A DNA stretch of 64,000 nt, from assembly GCA_043825615.1 (NCBI GenBank), contig JBDRRS010000013.1:201964-265963 (forward strand). The letters are read 5' to 3'. The notes under the pieces are model-generated. The model worked only from the letters and a program-made list of their open reading frames with translations. It was not told the origin of the DNA and did not search any database. This stretch comes from JBDRMV01 sp043825615 (GTDB taxonomy: Bacteria > CG03). The position numbers and the translations under genes were made by a program. The stretch's first letter is position 1. Each line of letters begins with the position of its first letter. Below are positions 8,560-17,346 of this stretch, piece after piece.

Positions 8560-9461
8560 CAAAAAAGATATTGTTTCTTTTATTTTTCACGTTTCACGTT
8601 TCACGTTTCACATCGTTGAATGCCGGTTTTTTAGATGTTTCTCCCGGTAAAACGGGCGTTTCTTTTTTAAGGGTTCCGCTGTCAGCGAGGGTTGTCGCGC
8701 TCGGGAACTGCGGCGCCGGCGCCTCCGGCGCTGATTTTATAGAAAGGAATCCCGCATCCTTTTACGGGTGCGAAACGGCAATGCAGTTCTCGCATCTGAA
8801 TTATTTTGAGGGGTTGTCTTTAAATCAGGCGGGAATTTTTCTCAATTTTCGGGACGGTTACGATACATTCAGCGGAAATAAGCTGGAGCATTTTATCTGT
8901 CTGGAAATAAAAAATTTCTCAAGCTCCGATGACAGGAGGGACATGCTGACGGGAGAAAAAACGGGAAGTTTCGGCATAAACAACAGGTGTCTCCGGCTGG
9001 CTTATGCGTTTGAAAAAAAGGATGTCCGTTACGGAATCGCCGGAAAGTCGGTAACCGAAAAAATCGACGAAAGTTCTTCGGACGGGTTTGCCTTTGACTT
9101 CGGCATGATAAGATGGCTGGGCGAAACCGCATCATTCGGTTTGAGCGTTCAAAATATAGGGCGGGACATTTCTTCAAGCCCGCTGCCTTTAACGGTGAGC
9201 GCGGGTTTCAGCATAGAAGGTTTGAGGGACTGCCTGCTGCTGGACATTGAAAAAACAGAGGAAGAAGAATCGAAAATGTCCTGCGGTATTGAACACTCTC
9301 TGGACTTTATGGAATTAAGAGCGGGTATAAGCCGTCAGGATATATTAAGACCTTCCGCGGGTTTCGGAATCAAGAGGGGTCATTTCGCAATTGACTACGC
9401 TTTTTCCTTTCACAGGTATTTAGGCGGAAATCACCTTTTTACGGTTTCGGCCCGGTTTTGA
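8556..9461 (+). CDS. PorV/PorQ-like outer-membrane beta-barrel protein
   Basis: The protein is 301 residues with a signal peptide followed by GFLDVSPGKTGVSFLRVPLSARVVALG and NPASFYG, which is the N-terminal signature of PorV/PorQ and UPF0164-type barrels. Alternating hydrophobic beta-strand segments run to an aromatic C-terminal end (HLFTVSARF), typical of outer-membrane proteins. In type IX secretion PorV carries exported proteins with C-terminal domains. A similar carrier role for the upstream protease is inference only. The start overlaps the protease stop as ATGA. Four near-perfect 7-bp repeats lie in the signal-peptide coding sequence. The 3' end overlaps the convergent gene by 23 bp. 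Confidence 0.75.
   Translation: MTKKILFLLFFTFHVSRFTSLNAGFLDVSPGKTGVSFLRVPLSARVVALGNCGAGASGADFIERNPASFYGCETAMQFSHLNYFEGLSLNQAGIFLNFRDGYDTFSGNKLEHFICLEIKNFSSSDDRRDMLTGEKTGSFGINNRCLRLAYAFEKKDVRYGIAGKSVTEKIDESSSDGFAFDFGMIRWLGETASFGLSVQNIGRDISSSPLPLTVSAGFSIEGLRDCLLLDIEKTEEEESKMSCGIEHSLDFMELRAGISRQDILRPSAGFGIKRGHFAIDYAFSFHRYLGGNHLFTVSARF
8585..8611 (+). repeat. 7-bp tandem repeat (TTTCACG, about 3.9 copies) inside a signal-peptide coding region
   Basis: Three exact TTTCACG units (8585-8605) are followed by a partial fourth ending TTTCAC. The array falls at codons about 11-19 of the PorV-like gene. The unit is not a multiple of three, so gain or loss of a unit would shift the reading frame. Confidence 0.85.
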
Positions 9462-11175
9462 CGGGTGTCTCCGGTTCGGTTTTAGCCGGCGGCTCTGTTT
9501 CTGTTTTAACGGGCGCCGGCCAAGCCAGAGCAAATCTCTCGACCATTTTCGTCACGCTCTGCCGCAGTTCGTCGGAACTGTCAACCGATATGTTGTCGGA
9601 GTAAACGATTTTCGAGGTCTCGACCTCAACGGCGTTCAGCGTTACCACATATTTGCTGAGAAGTTTTCCGCAGGAGCCGACGACCATTGTCTTTACGTTA
9701 AGGATTTTTCCGATTTGAACTGCGCAGTCGGATGATGAGCAGCCGGTGCCCTGAAACCCCTGCTCGGCGAGCAGTTTGTCCATATTGTTTTTTTCAACAA
9801 CATTGAACCGTTCGGTTTTAACGACATCGCTTCTAATAAAATCGGATATAAATGCCGCCTCCGACTGTGAAAGCGGAGCTCTTGACTCGAAATCCGTAAT
9901 GGCGACATTGGTTCTTTCGCTTTCCGGAAGAGCCGTAATTTTCGGCTCAGGTGCCGGCTCGGGCTCCGGTTCTTTTTCTTCTTCCGCCTTTTTCGGCCCG
10001 CCCCAACTGTATTTCATTGTTAGAGCGACCTTGTGTTTCCAGTCGGGGATGTCGCCCGCATAAATTCCGAGTTCGTCGGCCCAGCGGGCGTATTCAAGGT
10101 GAAACAGAAAGAGGTTAATATCAAAACCGTAAGTCGGGTAACCCTGGTTTATTCCCGCTCTCAACCGGAGAATGCTCAGCAGGTTAACTTCACATCCGGC
10201 GTGTATTTTCGGGAAAATCCTTGTTGACCACACAACATTGTCTTTTGAATGAAGAATGTCATTGATATCGGCTGACAGCAGCAAAAGTTTAAAGGGTCTG
10301 TAACTGAACCCGGCGTTCATTTGCGGGTGGATCATCCCCGTGTAACCGGCCGCCTTCGGCGTTGTCGTGGAATATTCATTATCCCATTCGTCGGCATAGG
10401 TGATTTTTGTTCCGCCGAAGTCCTTCACCGCAAGCCCGACATTCATATTGTCCGTCAGTTTGTAGATTGACCCGATGTCCCAGCCGTAACCTTTTCCCTG
10501 CTGAATGACGGGATCATAGTCCTCCATTTCAAGAAAGGTCAGCCGCTTTTCGTCCATTCTGCCGCGCATCAGGACTTTTGGGGAAATACCGACAGCGAGG
10601 CGGTCATTCAGAAATCTCATTGCAAACGCAATGGGAAGGACGCCGTCAACCCTGACCTGCAAGTCAATCGTCGGGATGAGGATTCCCGAATTTATATCAG
10701 CAAGCACGGACGCATTTGTGAAAACACCGAAGCCGTAGGATAAACTTTTGTGGGGGCTTACCACGGAAAACTGCGGGAAATTAATTTCCGTAAAAATTCG
10801 GAGCTTGCTGATTTTATCAACGACTTCATTCATCAATTGTTCCCATTTTGCATTATCGTCCGGATCTAAACTGTCTTTTAATTCATCCATTCTATCAATG
10901 TCGTCTTTGTTATCTTTATACCAGTCGTAACCGTCTTTCAGGTCATCGCCGATGGTAATACCTATCTGCATAAGAGTAAGGTGTGTTTTTTTTGCCGTCG
11001 CGACGCCCGCCGGATTATAAAAGAGAGTATTCGCATCATCGCCCACCGCAGTGAAAGCGCCTCCCATCGCGAGAGGCCTCAGGTCACGTATCATAAACGG
11101 CTCCTCTGTTTTTGCGTATAATGACACGGCAAAGCACAGACAGGAAAAAACCGCGATAATGTTTTTATATTTCAC
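9439..11175 (-). CDS. Outer-membrane barrel protein fused to a CsgG-like domain
   Basis: The start is GTG 11175 behind AAGGAG at a good distance, giving 578 residues and a signal peptide (YKNIIAVFSCLCFAVSLYAK). Residues about 25-390 form a PorV/UPF0164-type barrel (DLRPLAMGGAFTAVGDDA, NTLFYNPAGVA). A Pro/Glu-rich linker (KEPEPEPAPEPK) follows. Residues about 420-560 then look like the CsgG/curli-assembly family domain: NVAITDFESR, FNVVEKNNMDKLLAEQGF and a segment containing SSSDCAVQIGKILNVK. CsgG-type domains are known in secretion pores and periplasmic sensing proteins. The combination with a barrel is unusual. Lipoprotein gene upstream; convergent with the PorV-like gene. Confidence 0.7.
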   Translation of the reverse strand: MKYKNIIAVFSCLCFAVSLYAKTEEPFMIRDLRPLAMGGAFTAVGDDANTLFYNPAGVATAKKTHLTLMQIGITIGDDLKDGYDWYKDNKDDIDRMDELKDSLDPDDNAKWEQLMNEVVDKISKLRIFTEINFPQFSVVSPHKSLSYGFGVFTNASVLADINSGILIPTIDLQVRVDGVLPIAFAMRFLNDRLAVGISPKVLMRGRMDEKRLTFLEMEDYDPVIQQGKGYGWDIGSIYKLTDNMNVGLAVKDFGGTKITYADEWDNEYSTTTPKAAGYTGMIHPQMNAGFSYRPFKLLLLSADINDILHSKDNVVWSTRIFPKIHAGCEVNLLSILRLRAGINQGYPTYGFDINLFLFHLEYARWADELGIYAGDIPDWKHKVALTMKYSWGGPKKAEEEKEPEPEPAPEPKITALPESERTNVAITDFESRAPLSQSEAAFISDFIRSDVVKTERFNVVEKNNMDKLLAEQGFQGTGCSSSDCAVQIGKILNVKTMVVGSCGKLLSKYVVTLNAVEVETSKIVYSDNISVDSSDELRQSVTKMVERFALAWPAPVKTETEPPAKTEPETPVKTGPKP

Positions 11176-11185
11176 AATTTTCTCC

Positions 11186-12064
11186 TTAACTGCTTGTGCT
11201 GAGCTTGACCAGGAAGTCATCATTAAGGGTCAACTTCATATCTTCAATGGATTTTTTCAGGTCTGTAATTGTAGAGGTTTTGCCCCCCGTTTCAACTATA
11301 CCTGCTTTTTCATTCGCAACTATGAGATGGTTCACGGCGCTTTCCATTTGTTCCACGCTGGCCGTAACTTTCTCGGCAATGGTGTTGCCATTATTATCTT
11401 TCATTATTTTCAACGCATCTAAAACAGCGCTATTTGCAGGATCATTTAAGTCACTTATTGTATAAGTGGAACCTTCTACTTGTATTTTAATGTTATAGTC
11501 CTCGTCAATTTGGATTACGTCGCTGGTATCGTTTATAATCGTATAATTATTATTGAAGTCAACGAGACTTATTGCAGCGTCCAGAACCTCAAGGATTCCG
11601 AGGTTGAGGTTCACATCAACGTCATCCGTGGGAATGGCGCCGTCGCTGTTGCCGCACGCAATTTTCTTTAGATTTGTTACCGCATCATTAATGGCTGATG
11701 CCACGTTGTTTAAGTCCATGCTTTCAAATGACTTTAAAAGAGAGTCGGCATCTTCGCCTCCTGCGCTTCCTCCGATGACGGAAGTTATTATCCCGCCCAG
11801 GTCAAAACCCGCTTGCTTTAAACCCGCCTGGGCGGAAATGTAAAGCGCTTCGGAGTTACCTGGTTCTTTCGCCAGAATTTTGTCGGCGATTTCCTTTGCC
11901 TTTGCGGGGTTATTCTCTTCCAGAGCGGCATTCGCGTCGTTCAGCAGGACCGCGGTGCTTGACGAAGAGCCCGCCTTGTGAAATTTTCCGAAAATGTTTT
12001 TGTTATCGCAGGATGCGAGAATAAAAACGGCGAGGACTGATAATGGTATAATAATTTTTTTCAT
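11186..12064 (-). CDS. Lipoprotein with TPR-like N-terminal region, unknown function
   Basis: This is a 292-residue protein. A type II signal peptide with lipobox LASC (cleavage before C19) indicates lipidation. Residues about 40-85 have the spacing of tetratricopeptide helices (ANAALEENNPAKAKEIADKILAKEPG). The rest is helical and rich in Asn and Asp, with no motif I recognise. It lies just upstream of, and on the same strand as, the barrel-CsgG gene (10 bp between them), so the two probably form a transcription unit and an envelope complex. That link is inference. SD GGAGG lies before the ATG. Confidence 0.75.
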   Translation of the reverse strand: MKKIIIPLSVLAVFILASCDNKNIFGKFHKAGSSSSTAVLLNDANAALEENNPAKAKEIADKILAKEPGNSEALYISAQAGLKQAGFDLGGIITSVIGGSAGGEDADSLLKSFESMDLNNVASAINDAVTNLKKIACGNSDGAIPTDDVDVNLNLGILEVLDAAISLVDFNNNYTIINDTSDVIQIDEDYNIKIQVEGSTYTISDLNDPANSAVLDALKIMKDNNGNTIAEKVTASVEQMESAVNHLIVANEKAGIVETGGKTSTITDLKKSIEDMKLTLNDDFLVKLSTSS

Positions 12065-12360
12065 AGCGCCTCCTTACTTACACTTTTATTATATCTCAAA
12101 CCGGCAGAATTGTCAACGTAATAGATGTCACAATATCTTCGGCGAATGAAATTTTCTTCTCGTCTGTAAATAAAGGCGTGCGAAACGAAAGTAATGTCAT
12201 TGCGAGTCCCATAGGGACGTGGCAATCCGCGAAGCGTTGCGAGGGCGTAGCCCGTGGCAATCTCGCTAATGAGATTGCGGAGTTTATCCTGAGTGAATAC
12301 GAAGGACCGCTCGCAACGACTTCGTCGGCTTTCGCTTTACACTCCAAATATATCCTCATA
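12065..12360. repeat. Intergenic region with interspersed GTCATTGCGAG-type repeat
   Basis: The interval between truA and the lipoprotein gene contains GTCATTGCGAG (12196-12206), then GGCAATCCGCGAAGC and a second half with GCAATCTC-gctaat-GAGATTGC, a perfect 8-bp hairpin at 12257-12278. Such GTCATTGCGAG...GCAATCTC modules are widespread mobile intergenic repeats in many bacterial genomes. No gene is convincing here. The first 40 bases hold the AT-rich promoter-proximal part of the lipoprotein gene. Confidence 0.65.
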
Positions 12361-13122
12361 TCATTTACCGCTTCTATTATATTTCACCTTCCATAAATAC
12401 AGTCCGTTTGGCGGCGCGGGGGAAATGTGCGGCGTTTTACCGAGGGCTATTTTTTTAAAATTGATGGGGTCTATTTTTCCGGAGCCGGCGTTAATGATGA
12501 AGGAAGCAAATGTCCTTACCATTTTATAAAGAAAGTGGGAGCCTTCTATTTCAAGAAAGAAAAGATTTTTTCCCCGTGAAAGGCAACACCGTTTTACGTC
12601 ACAGATTGTGTTTCTCCTGCTTGAGCAGGAGGAAAGATGCCTGAAGTCCTTTTTCCCCGCAATGAATTTCGCCGCCGTATTCATTAGTTCCCGGTTCAGG
12701 TTGAACGGGACGTACAGGCAGTAGTCGTTTTCATAGGGGAAAAAATCTCCCGTCCGGAAATAATACCTGTAAACTTTTGATTCGCAGTCGTATCTCGGAT
12801 TGAAATTATTTTTTCCCGTAATTTTGTTTACCCTGATGTATTTCGGCAGTTTTGAGTTCAGGGCTTTTTTCAATGAGGAAGCCGGAATATCCGTGGAAGA
12901 TTCAAAGGCGCAGACATTCTCCCTTGCGTGAACGCCCCTGTCCGTGCGTGAGGCAAAAACAAGTTTTGTTTCTTTTTTCAGTATTTTTTCAGCGGCTTTT
13001 TTCAGGGAACCCGCAACGGTCGGTTTGTCTTTCTGTATCTGGCTTCCGTAAAACTTTGACCCGTCATAAGAGACGGAGAGTTTGAACGTTTTGTTCGCCC
13101 CGGTAGAGGCGGTCCGGTTCAT
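12361..13122 (-). CDS. truA: tRNA pseudouridine(38-40) synthase TruA
   Basis: TruA isomerises uridines 38-40 in the anticodon stem of many tRNAs. The 253-residue protein has the N-terminal VSYDGSKFYGSQIQ motif and the catalytic-aspartate motif SRTDRGVHA at about residues 58-66. FRHLSS and a C-terminal IEGSHFLYKMVR block typical of the family follow. It is the last gene of a minus-strand set asd - membrane protein - truA, with an ATGA overlap to the membrane-protein gene. Confidence 0.94.
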   Translation of the reverse strand: MNRTASTGANKTFKLSVSYDGSKFYGSQIQKDKPTVAGSLKKAAEKILKKETKLVFASRTDRGVHARENVCAFESSTDIPASSLKKALNSKLPKYIRVNKITGKNNFNPRYDCESKVYRYYFRTGDFFPYENDYCLYVPFNLNRELMNTAAKFIAGKKDFRHLSSCSSRRNTICDVKRCCLSRGKNLFFLEIEGSHFLYKMVRTFASFIINAGSGKIDPINFKKIALGKTPHISPAPPNGLYLWKVKYNRSGK

Positions 13123-13640
13123 TTTTTTAGCAGCCCGCAGGCCATCGCATCCAGCCCTCGCAGGAAGTCAAAAATGGCGTCCGCAATTTCCCTGAAGGTG
13201 AATTTTTTAACTCTTTTTATTTTTTCCGGAAACTCCTTAAGCGCTTCCGGAAGAATTCTAAAAAGACGCGAAAAAATAAAAATGATTTTTTCCGCCCTTT
13301 TCCTTCCGATAAAAAATGAAATAATTTCCGTGTAGATTTTCAGATTTGAAATCCTGAATTTTTCCTGATTCAGGGCAAAAAAAATGAACGTCAAAAGCAG
13401 AACACGCGAAAAATAGAGGGTATTTTTTGCGAGGTTCGCGGGATTAAGAGCGGAGAGCAACCCGTAAAAAAGCAGGACGGGAATAAGGAAAACCGGTTTA
13501 ACGCAGATTTTCGATTTTTCTGTTAGGGTAATTGCAAGAACGGCTAAAAATATGCCGGCCATTGTCCTGCCTCCGGCAAAGAGGGTAAGTAAAATGAGAA
13601 TAAAAGCGGCTCCTGCTCTGATTTTTGGATAGACCCGCAC
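13119..13640 (-). CDS. Predicted integral membrane protein, unknown function
   Basis: The best start is GTG at 13640, three bases after the asd stop, giving about 173 residues. A longer frame to 13724 runs inside asd. Four or so hydrophobic helices occupy residues 9-95, followed by an amphipathic basic helix (FPEKIKRVKKFTFREIADAI). The topology recalls the EcfT/CbiQ transmembrane component of energy-coupling transporters, but I do not see the diagnostic coupling motifs, and no ATPase gene is adjacent. It is co-oriented and overlapping with truA. Confidence 0.5.
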   Translation of the reverse strand: MRVYPKIRAGAAFILILLTLFAGGRTMAGIFLAVLAITLTEKSKICVKPVFLIPVLLFYGLLSALNPANLAKNTLYFSRVLLLTFIFFALNQEKFRISNLKIYTEIISFFIGRKRAEKIIFIFSRLFRILPEALKEFPEKIKRVKKFTFREIADAIFDFLRGLDAMACGLLKK

Positions 13641-13642
13641 CG

Positions 13643-14674
13643 CTATATAATTTTGATGAGTTCTTTTGCTATCTGAACCGCGTTCAGAGCGGCCCCTTTC
13701 AGGAGATTGTCGGAGACAACCCACAGCCAGTAACAGTTTTTGCGGGAAACGTCGCGCCTGATTCTCCCGACAAACGTTTCAAACTTTCCCGCCGCATCAA
13801 GCGGCATCGGATATTTCAGATTTGGAATATCGTCAACGACGGAAATGTTTGCTTCTTTTGCGAGAACTTCCCTTATTAATTCAACCGGCAGTTCTTTTTC
13901 GAGTTCTATGTTGACTGCCTCGGAATGGCCCCTGAAAACGGGCACCCGCACGCAGGTTGCCGTAACCGAAATTTCGTCTCCCAGAATTTTTTTCGTTTCG
14001 TTAACCATTTTGATTTCTTCCTTCGTATAATCGCCTTCAAGAAAGACATCTATCTGGGGTATGCAGTTAAAAGCGATTTGATTGGGAAAAGCGGAGAAGT
14101 TCTTTCGCGGGAGTTCTATTTCCGCGAAGTTGCCGTCAACGATTTTTTTTGTCTGGTCCTTCAATTCGTTTATCGCTTTTTGACCGGCTCCGGAGACCGC
14201 CTGAAATGTTGTAACGACCACACGAATTATTTTTGAAATTCTGTGGACCGGCGCAAGAGCGTGCACCATCTGAATCGTAGAGCAGTTCGGATTGGCAATG
14301 ATGTAAGAGCCCTTTTTTAAGGAGTGCGGATTTATTTCGGGCACGACGAGAGGGACGTCCTTGTCCATTCTCCATGCGGAGGAGTTGTCGATTACGTAGG
14401 TCTTCTTCGCCTTAAACAGAGGGGCGTATTCTTTTGAGACGCCGCCGCCGGCGGACATCAGAACGATGTCAACCCTGTTTTTTTCAATCCAGTTTTTTGA
14501 AAGTTCCGCAACTTCAATTTCCCCGTCCCCGAATTTAAGTTTTTTCCCTGCCGACCTGGACGAGGCGAGGAGGAACAGTTCCCCGACCGGAAAATTAAGT
14601 TCTTTCAGCATCCGCATCATTTCCCGCCCGACGGCACCGGTGGCTCCCGCCACGGCAACAGAATAATTTTTCAT
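13643..14674 (-). CDS. asd: Aspartate-semialdehyde dehydrogenase
   Basis: The enzyme reduces aspartyl phosphate to aspartate semialdehyde with NADPH, the branch point to lysine/diaminopimelate, threonine and methionine. It has 343 residues, the N-terminal nucleotide motif VAGATGAVGREMMRML, the active-site cysteine in NPNCSTIQMV near residue 131, and the substrate-binding stretch VRVPVFRGHSEAVNIE. ATGA overlap with the yjbQ-like gene upstream and a 3-bp gap to the membrane protein downstream put it in a minus-strand operon. Its diaminopimelate role fits the neighbouring murG. Confidence 0.96.
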   Translation of the reverse strand: MKNYSVAVAGATGAVGREMMRMLKELNFPVGELFLLASSRSAGKKLKFGDGEIEVAELSKNWIEKNRVDIVLMSAGGGVSKEYAPLFKAKKTYVIDNSSAWRMDKDVPLVVPEINPHSLKKGSYIIANPNCSTIQMVHALAPVHRISKIIRVVVTTFQAVSGAGQKAINELKDQTKKIVDGNFAEIELPRKNFSAFPNQIAFNCIPQIDVFLEGDYTKEEIKMVNETKKILGDEISVTATCVRVPVFRGHSEAVNIELEKELPVELIREVLAKEANISVVDDIPNLKYPMPLDAAGKFETFVGRIRRDVSRKNCYWLWVVSDNLLKGAALNAVQIAKELIKII

Positions 14675-15072
14675 TTGTTCTCCCGTATTTTTATAAAAAC
14701 TTTTCTCTTCCGCGGACCGTCAAATTCGCAGAAAAAAATCCCCTGCCACGTTCCGAGGGCAGGTCTGCCTTTTGAAATGATAACCGAAACGCTTTCGCCG
14801 ATTAAGGACGCTTTTATGTGGGCGGCGGCGTTACCTTCGGAGTGGTCGTAATCGTCATTCCACGGAACGATTTTATCCAGTCCCTTTATTATATCGCTTT
14901 TTACGGAAGGGTCGGCGTTTTCGTTTATCGTGACTCCCGCGGTCGTGTGGGGAACGTAAACGAGAGCAATCCCTTCCTTTATCCCCGAAGAGGAAACCGC
15001 TTTTGCGACTTCACCCGTTATTTCAACGAATTCCGCTCTCCTGCCGCTCGTAACGCTTATTTCTTTAATCAC
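14671..15072 (-). CDS. yjbQ: YjbQ family protein (UPF0047; secondary thiamine-phosphate synthase-like)
   Basis: A 133-residue protein that covers the whole UPF0047 domain: an N-terminal strand pair, EGIALVYVPHTTAGVTINEN, and the conserved metal-site region DYDHSEGNAAAHIKASLIG followed by LGTWQGIFFCEFDGPR. The His/Glu/Asp cluster is conserved. Family members show weak thiamine-phosphate synthase activity in Escherichia coli genetics, but the physiological role is unsettled. It overlaps murG by 8 bp and asd by 4 bp, a translationally coupled arrangement. Confidence 0.9.
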   Translation of the reverse strand: MIKEISVTSGRRAEFVEITGEVAKAVSSSGIKEGIALVYVPHTTAGVTINENADPSVKSDIIKGLDKIVPWNDDYDHSEGNAAAHIKASLIGESVSVIISKGRPALGTWQGIFFCEFDGPRKRKVFIKIRENK

Positions 15073-16081
15073 GGTTTACCTCCGCCGCCAGTGCCGTCCC
15101 GTCGTCCGCAATATCAATTTTAGCAAGATTCTCCTTCATTTTCCAGAAGTCATTGAAAATGATTTTATTTATTAACAGGGGCAATTCACGGATTGTCCCC
15201 GCATTATTTTGTTCAACCGCAATAGCGGCTCTTTTTGAAGAAAAAAATAAAGCGTTGAATTCCTGATGGCTACCCGCCTGCGGATACGGAATCAGGAGAG
15301 ACGGAATTTTATAATGGGAAAGTTCTGCGAGCGTTCCCGACCCCGCCCGTGAAACCGCCGTCCCCGCGACGCCGTAAAACAGGGGCATTGCGTTCGTAAA
15401 AGGAAGAACGAGGTGATTCCCTTTGTGCGCCGAATATTTTTTCAAAACGGAATCAAAATCCCTGTTTCCCGTTATGTGGATTATCTGCGCGAAATCCAGA
15501 AACTCAAGGACTTCGCAAACGGCCTTGTTGATAAAATGACTTCCCTGACTTCCGCCGAGAATAAGAAGAACCGGTTTCCTGAAGTCAAATTTTAAATCTG
15601 CGAGAGTTTTTTCTTTTTCCGCCGCCTTCGCGGAAACCGGCATTTTCACGGGGATGGTTTTCCTCCCTATGAATTTTTGCGTCTGCGGAAAAACGGTGAA
15701 AATTCTGTCCGCAAAGTCCTTGAGAAGCCGCGTCCCTTTCCCCGGAACCAAATTCGGCTCAAAAAAGAAAATCCCGGAGCGCGTCAGAACAGAACACACA
15801 ACCCCGATTAAATTCAGGTAGGAGCCGAAGCAGATGATTTTACGGGGTTTGAGTTTTAAAGTGAAAATAATAAATTTCAGCAGTTCTGAAACCGCGGAGA
15901 ATTTGAATCTTTTTAAGGACAGCGGCGGCAGAAAAATTGTGTCGGGGGTGTTTTTTAGAATGGTCAGCGATACGGGATTTTTTATTGCGACGATATATGA
16001 CTTCGGCAGATGTTTCCGCAGGACTTTTGCGGGTAGAATGTGACCGCCGGAGGCGCCGGTAAAGAAAATAATAGAATGCAT
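15065..16081 (-). CDS. murG: UDP-N-acetylglucosamine transferase MurG (divergent)
   Basis: MurG adds GlcNAc to lipid I on the inner face of the cytoplasmic membrane, forming lipid II. The 338-residue protein starts with FFTGASGGHILPAKVL (family GGTGGH loop), has LILGGSQGSHFIN in the middle and the donor-site segment SRAGSGTLAELSHYKIPSLLIPYP. The length is slightly below the usual 355-370. It differs from textbook MurG at several loop positions, so a related glycolipid transferase of family GT28 is a remote alternative. It leads the murG-yjbQ-asd-truA strand. Confidence 0.85.
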   Translation of the reverse strand: MHSIIFFTGASGGHILPAKVLRKHLPKSYIVAIKNPVSLTILKNTPDTIFLPPLSLKRFKFSAVSELLKFIIFTLKLKPRKIICFGSYLNLIGVVCSVLTRSGIFFFEPNLVPGKGTRLLKDFADRIFTVFPQTQKFIGRKTIPVKMPVSAKAAEKEKTLADLKFDFRKPVLLILGGSQGSHFINKAVCEVLEFLDFAQIIHITGNRDFDSVLKKYSAHKGNHLVLPFTNAMPLFYGVAGTAVSRAGSGTLAELSHYKIPSLLIPYPQAGSHQEFNALFFSSKRAAIAVEQNNAGTIRELPLLINKIIFNDFWKMKENLAKIDIADDGTALAAEVNRD

Positions 16082-16126
16082 ATGGTTAGCGGTAATCAGA
16101 ACCGTCCTCCTGAAAACAGTTGAGAA

Positions 16127-17344
16127 TTAGTCCGTGACACTGCCCATTGAGAATATCGGCAGATACATTGCAATGACAATGCCTCCAACGACCACGCCGA
16201 GAAATACCATTATGAGCGGCTCAATCAGCGAAGTCATGCCTTTCACGGCCGCATCCACTTCGACGTCGTAGAAATCCGCAATTTTGGTAAGCATCGTATC
16301 AAGGTTTCCCGTTTCTTCGCCGACCTTTATCATCTGATTGACCATCGGAGGGAAAATGCCCGAAGCGGCGATCGGTTCGGCAATTTTCTCTCCTTCGCGG
16401 ATTGCCTCTCTTGCGGTCATCACGGCCTGTTCTACAGCCCAGTTCCCCGCTGTTTTCGCAACCGTTTCCATCGCCGAAAGAATAGGAACGCCGCTCGCCA
16501 CCAGTGTGCCGAATGTTCTCGTAAACTTTGCCGTTGCGGTTTTTACGAGGACAGGACCCAAAACAGGCATTTTCAGCATTCTGGGTTCAAGGAATTTTTT
16601 GCCGTAGTCGGATTTATAAAATTTTATGCCGCCTACCGCGGCCACGACTATGCCGCCGATGACCAATAAAATTTTTTCTCTCAGGAAGTCACTCAGGTTT
16701 ATCAGTATCTGGGTAGGAAGAGGGAGTTCCCTCCCGAAGGAGGAGAAGACATCCTTGAAAGCGGGTATCACAAAAATGAGCATAAACAGAGTTACGCCAA
16801 AGCATATAACAATAATTGCGGCAGGATATATCATTGCGCCTTTTACTTTCCCCTTCAGTTCTTCGGCCGCCTCAAGGTATGTGGAAAGCCGTTCAAGTAT
16901 GACGTCAAGAATGCCTCCGAGCTCCCCCGCTTTTGTCATATTTACATAAAGTGTGTCAAAACAGTCGGGAAATTTTGCGAGGGCATCGGCGATTGCCGTT
17001 CCGCCTTCTATGTCTTCGCGAATACTTTTGACGACAGACCCGAAGTAAGGGTTTTCAACCTGCTCTTCAATGATTGATATTGCCTGAACAATCGGCACCC
17101 CGGCGTTAATCATAACGGAAAGCTGCCGCGAAAAAATTACAATGTCCTTCGCCGTGGCTTTCGGCTTTAACGGGTTTATTGAATTAAGCATTTCCAATAA
17201 AGCGTTTTTTTGCTGGGCGGTAATTTCAAGAATAATGTATTTCTGTGCTCTTAATTTTTCAACGGCGGCTCTCTGGTCGGTCGCTTCAAGGGACCCCGCA
17301 ACCGTGCCGCCTTTCGGCGTTCTGACTTTATATGCGAATGTCAT
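16127..17344 (-). CDS. pilC: Type IV pilus / type II secretion inner-membrane platform protein PilC (GspF family)
   Basis: The platform protein anchors the pilus motor in the inner membrane. Its 405 residues contain two tandem GspF domains, at about 70-192 (FSRQLSVMINAGVPIVQAISIIEEQ) and 272-395 (FTRTFGTLVASGVPILSAMETV), each followed by hydrophobic helices. The C-terminal segment ends PLIMVFLGVVVGGIVIAMYLPIF, a family hallmark. The N-terminus carries the short cytoplasmic ARC-like part (YKVRTPKGGTVAGSLEA). It follows pilT with 2 bp between stop and start. No pilin or PilB gene is in the window. Confidence 0.95.
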   Translation of the reverse strand: MTFAYKVRTPKGGTVAGSLEATDQRAAVEKLRAQKYIILEITAQQKNALLEMLNSINPLKPKATAKDIVIFSRQLSVMINAGVPIVQAISIIEEQVENPYFGSVVKSIREDIEGGTAIADALAKFPDCFDTLYVNMTKAGELGGILDVILERLSTYLEAAEELKGKVKGAMIYPAAIIVICFGVTLFMLIFVIPAFKDVFSSFGRELPLPTQILINLSDFLREKILLVIGGIVVAAVGGIKFYKSDYGKKFLEPRMLKMPVLGPVLVKTATAKFTRTFGTLVASGVPILSAMETVAKTAGNWAVEQAVMTAREAIREGEKIAEPIAASGIFPPMVNQMIKVGEETGNLDTMLTKIADFYDVEVDAAVKGMTSLIEPLIMVFLGVVVGGIVIAMYLPIFSMGSVTD

Positions 17345-17346
17345 CT

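Noticed and set aside
8585..8611. TTTCACG repeats as a parS-like site near parAB
   Set aside because: parS is the palindrome TGTTNCACGTGAAACA; here only direct repeats without the inverted half are seen, and they lie within a coding region.
13643..13724. Longer N-terminus for the membrane protein 13119-13640
   Set aside because: The extra codons are within asd, hydrophilic and Arg/Ser-rich; GTG 13640 gives a natural membrane-protein start.
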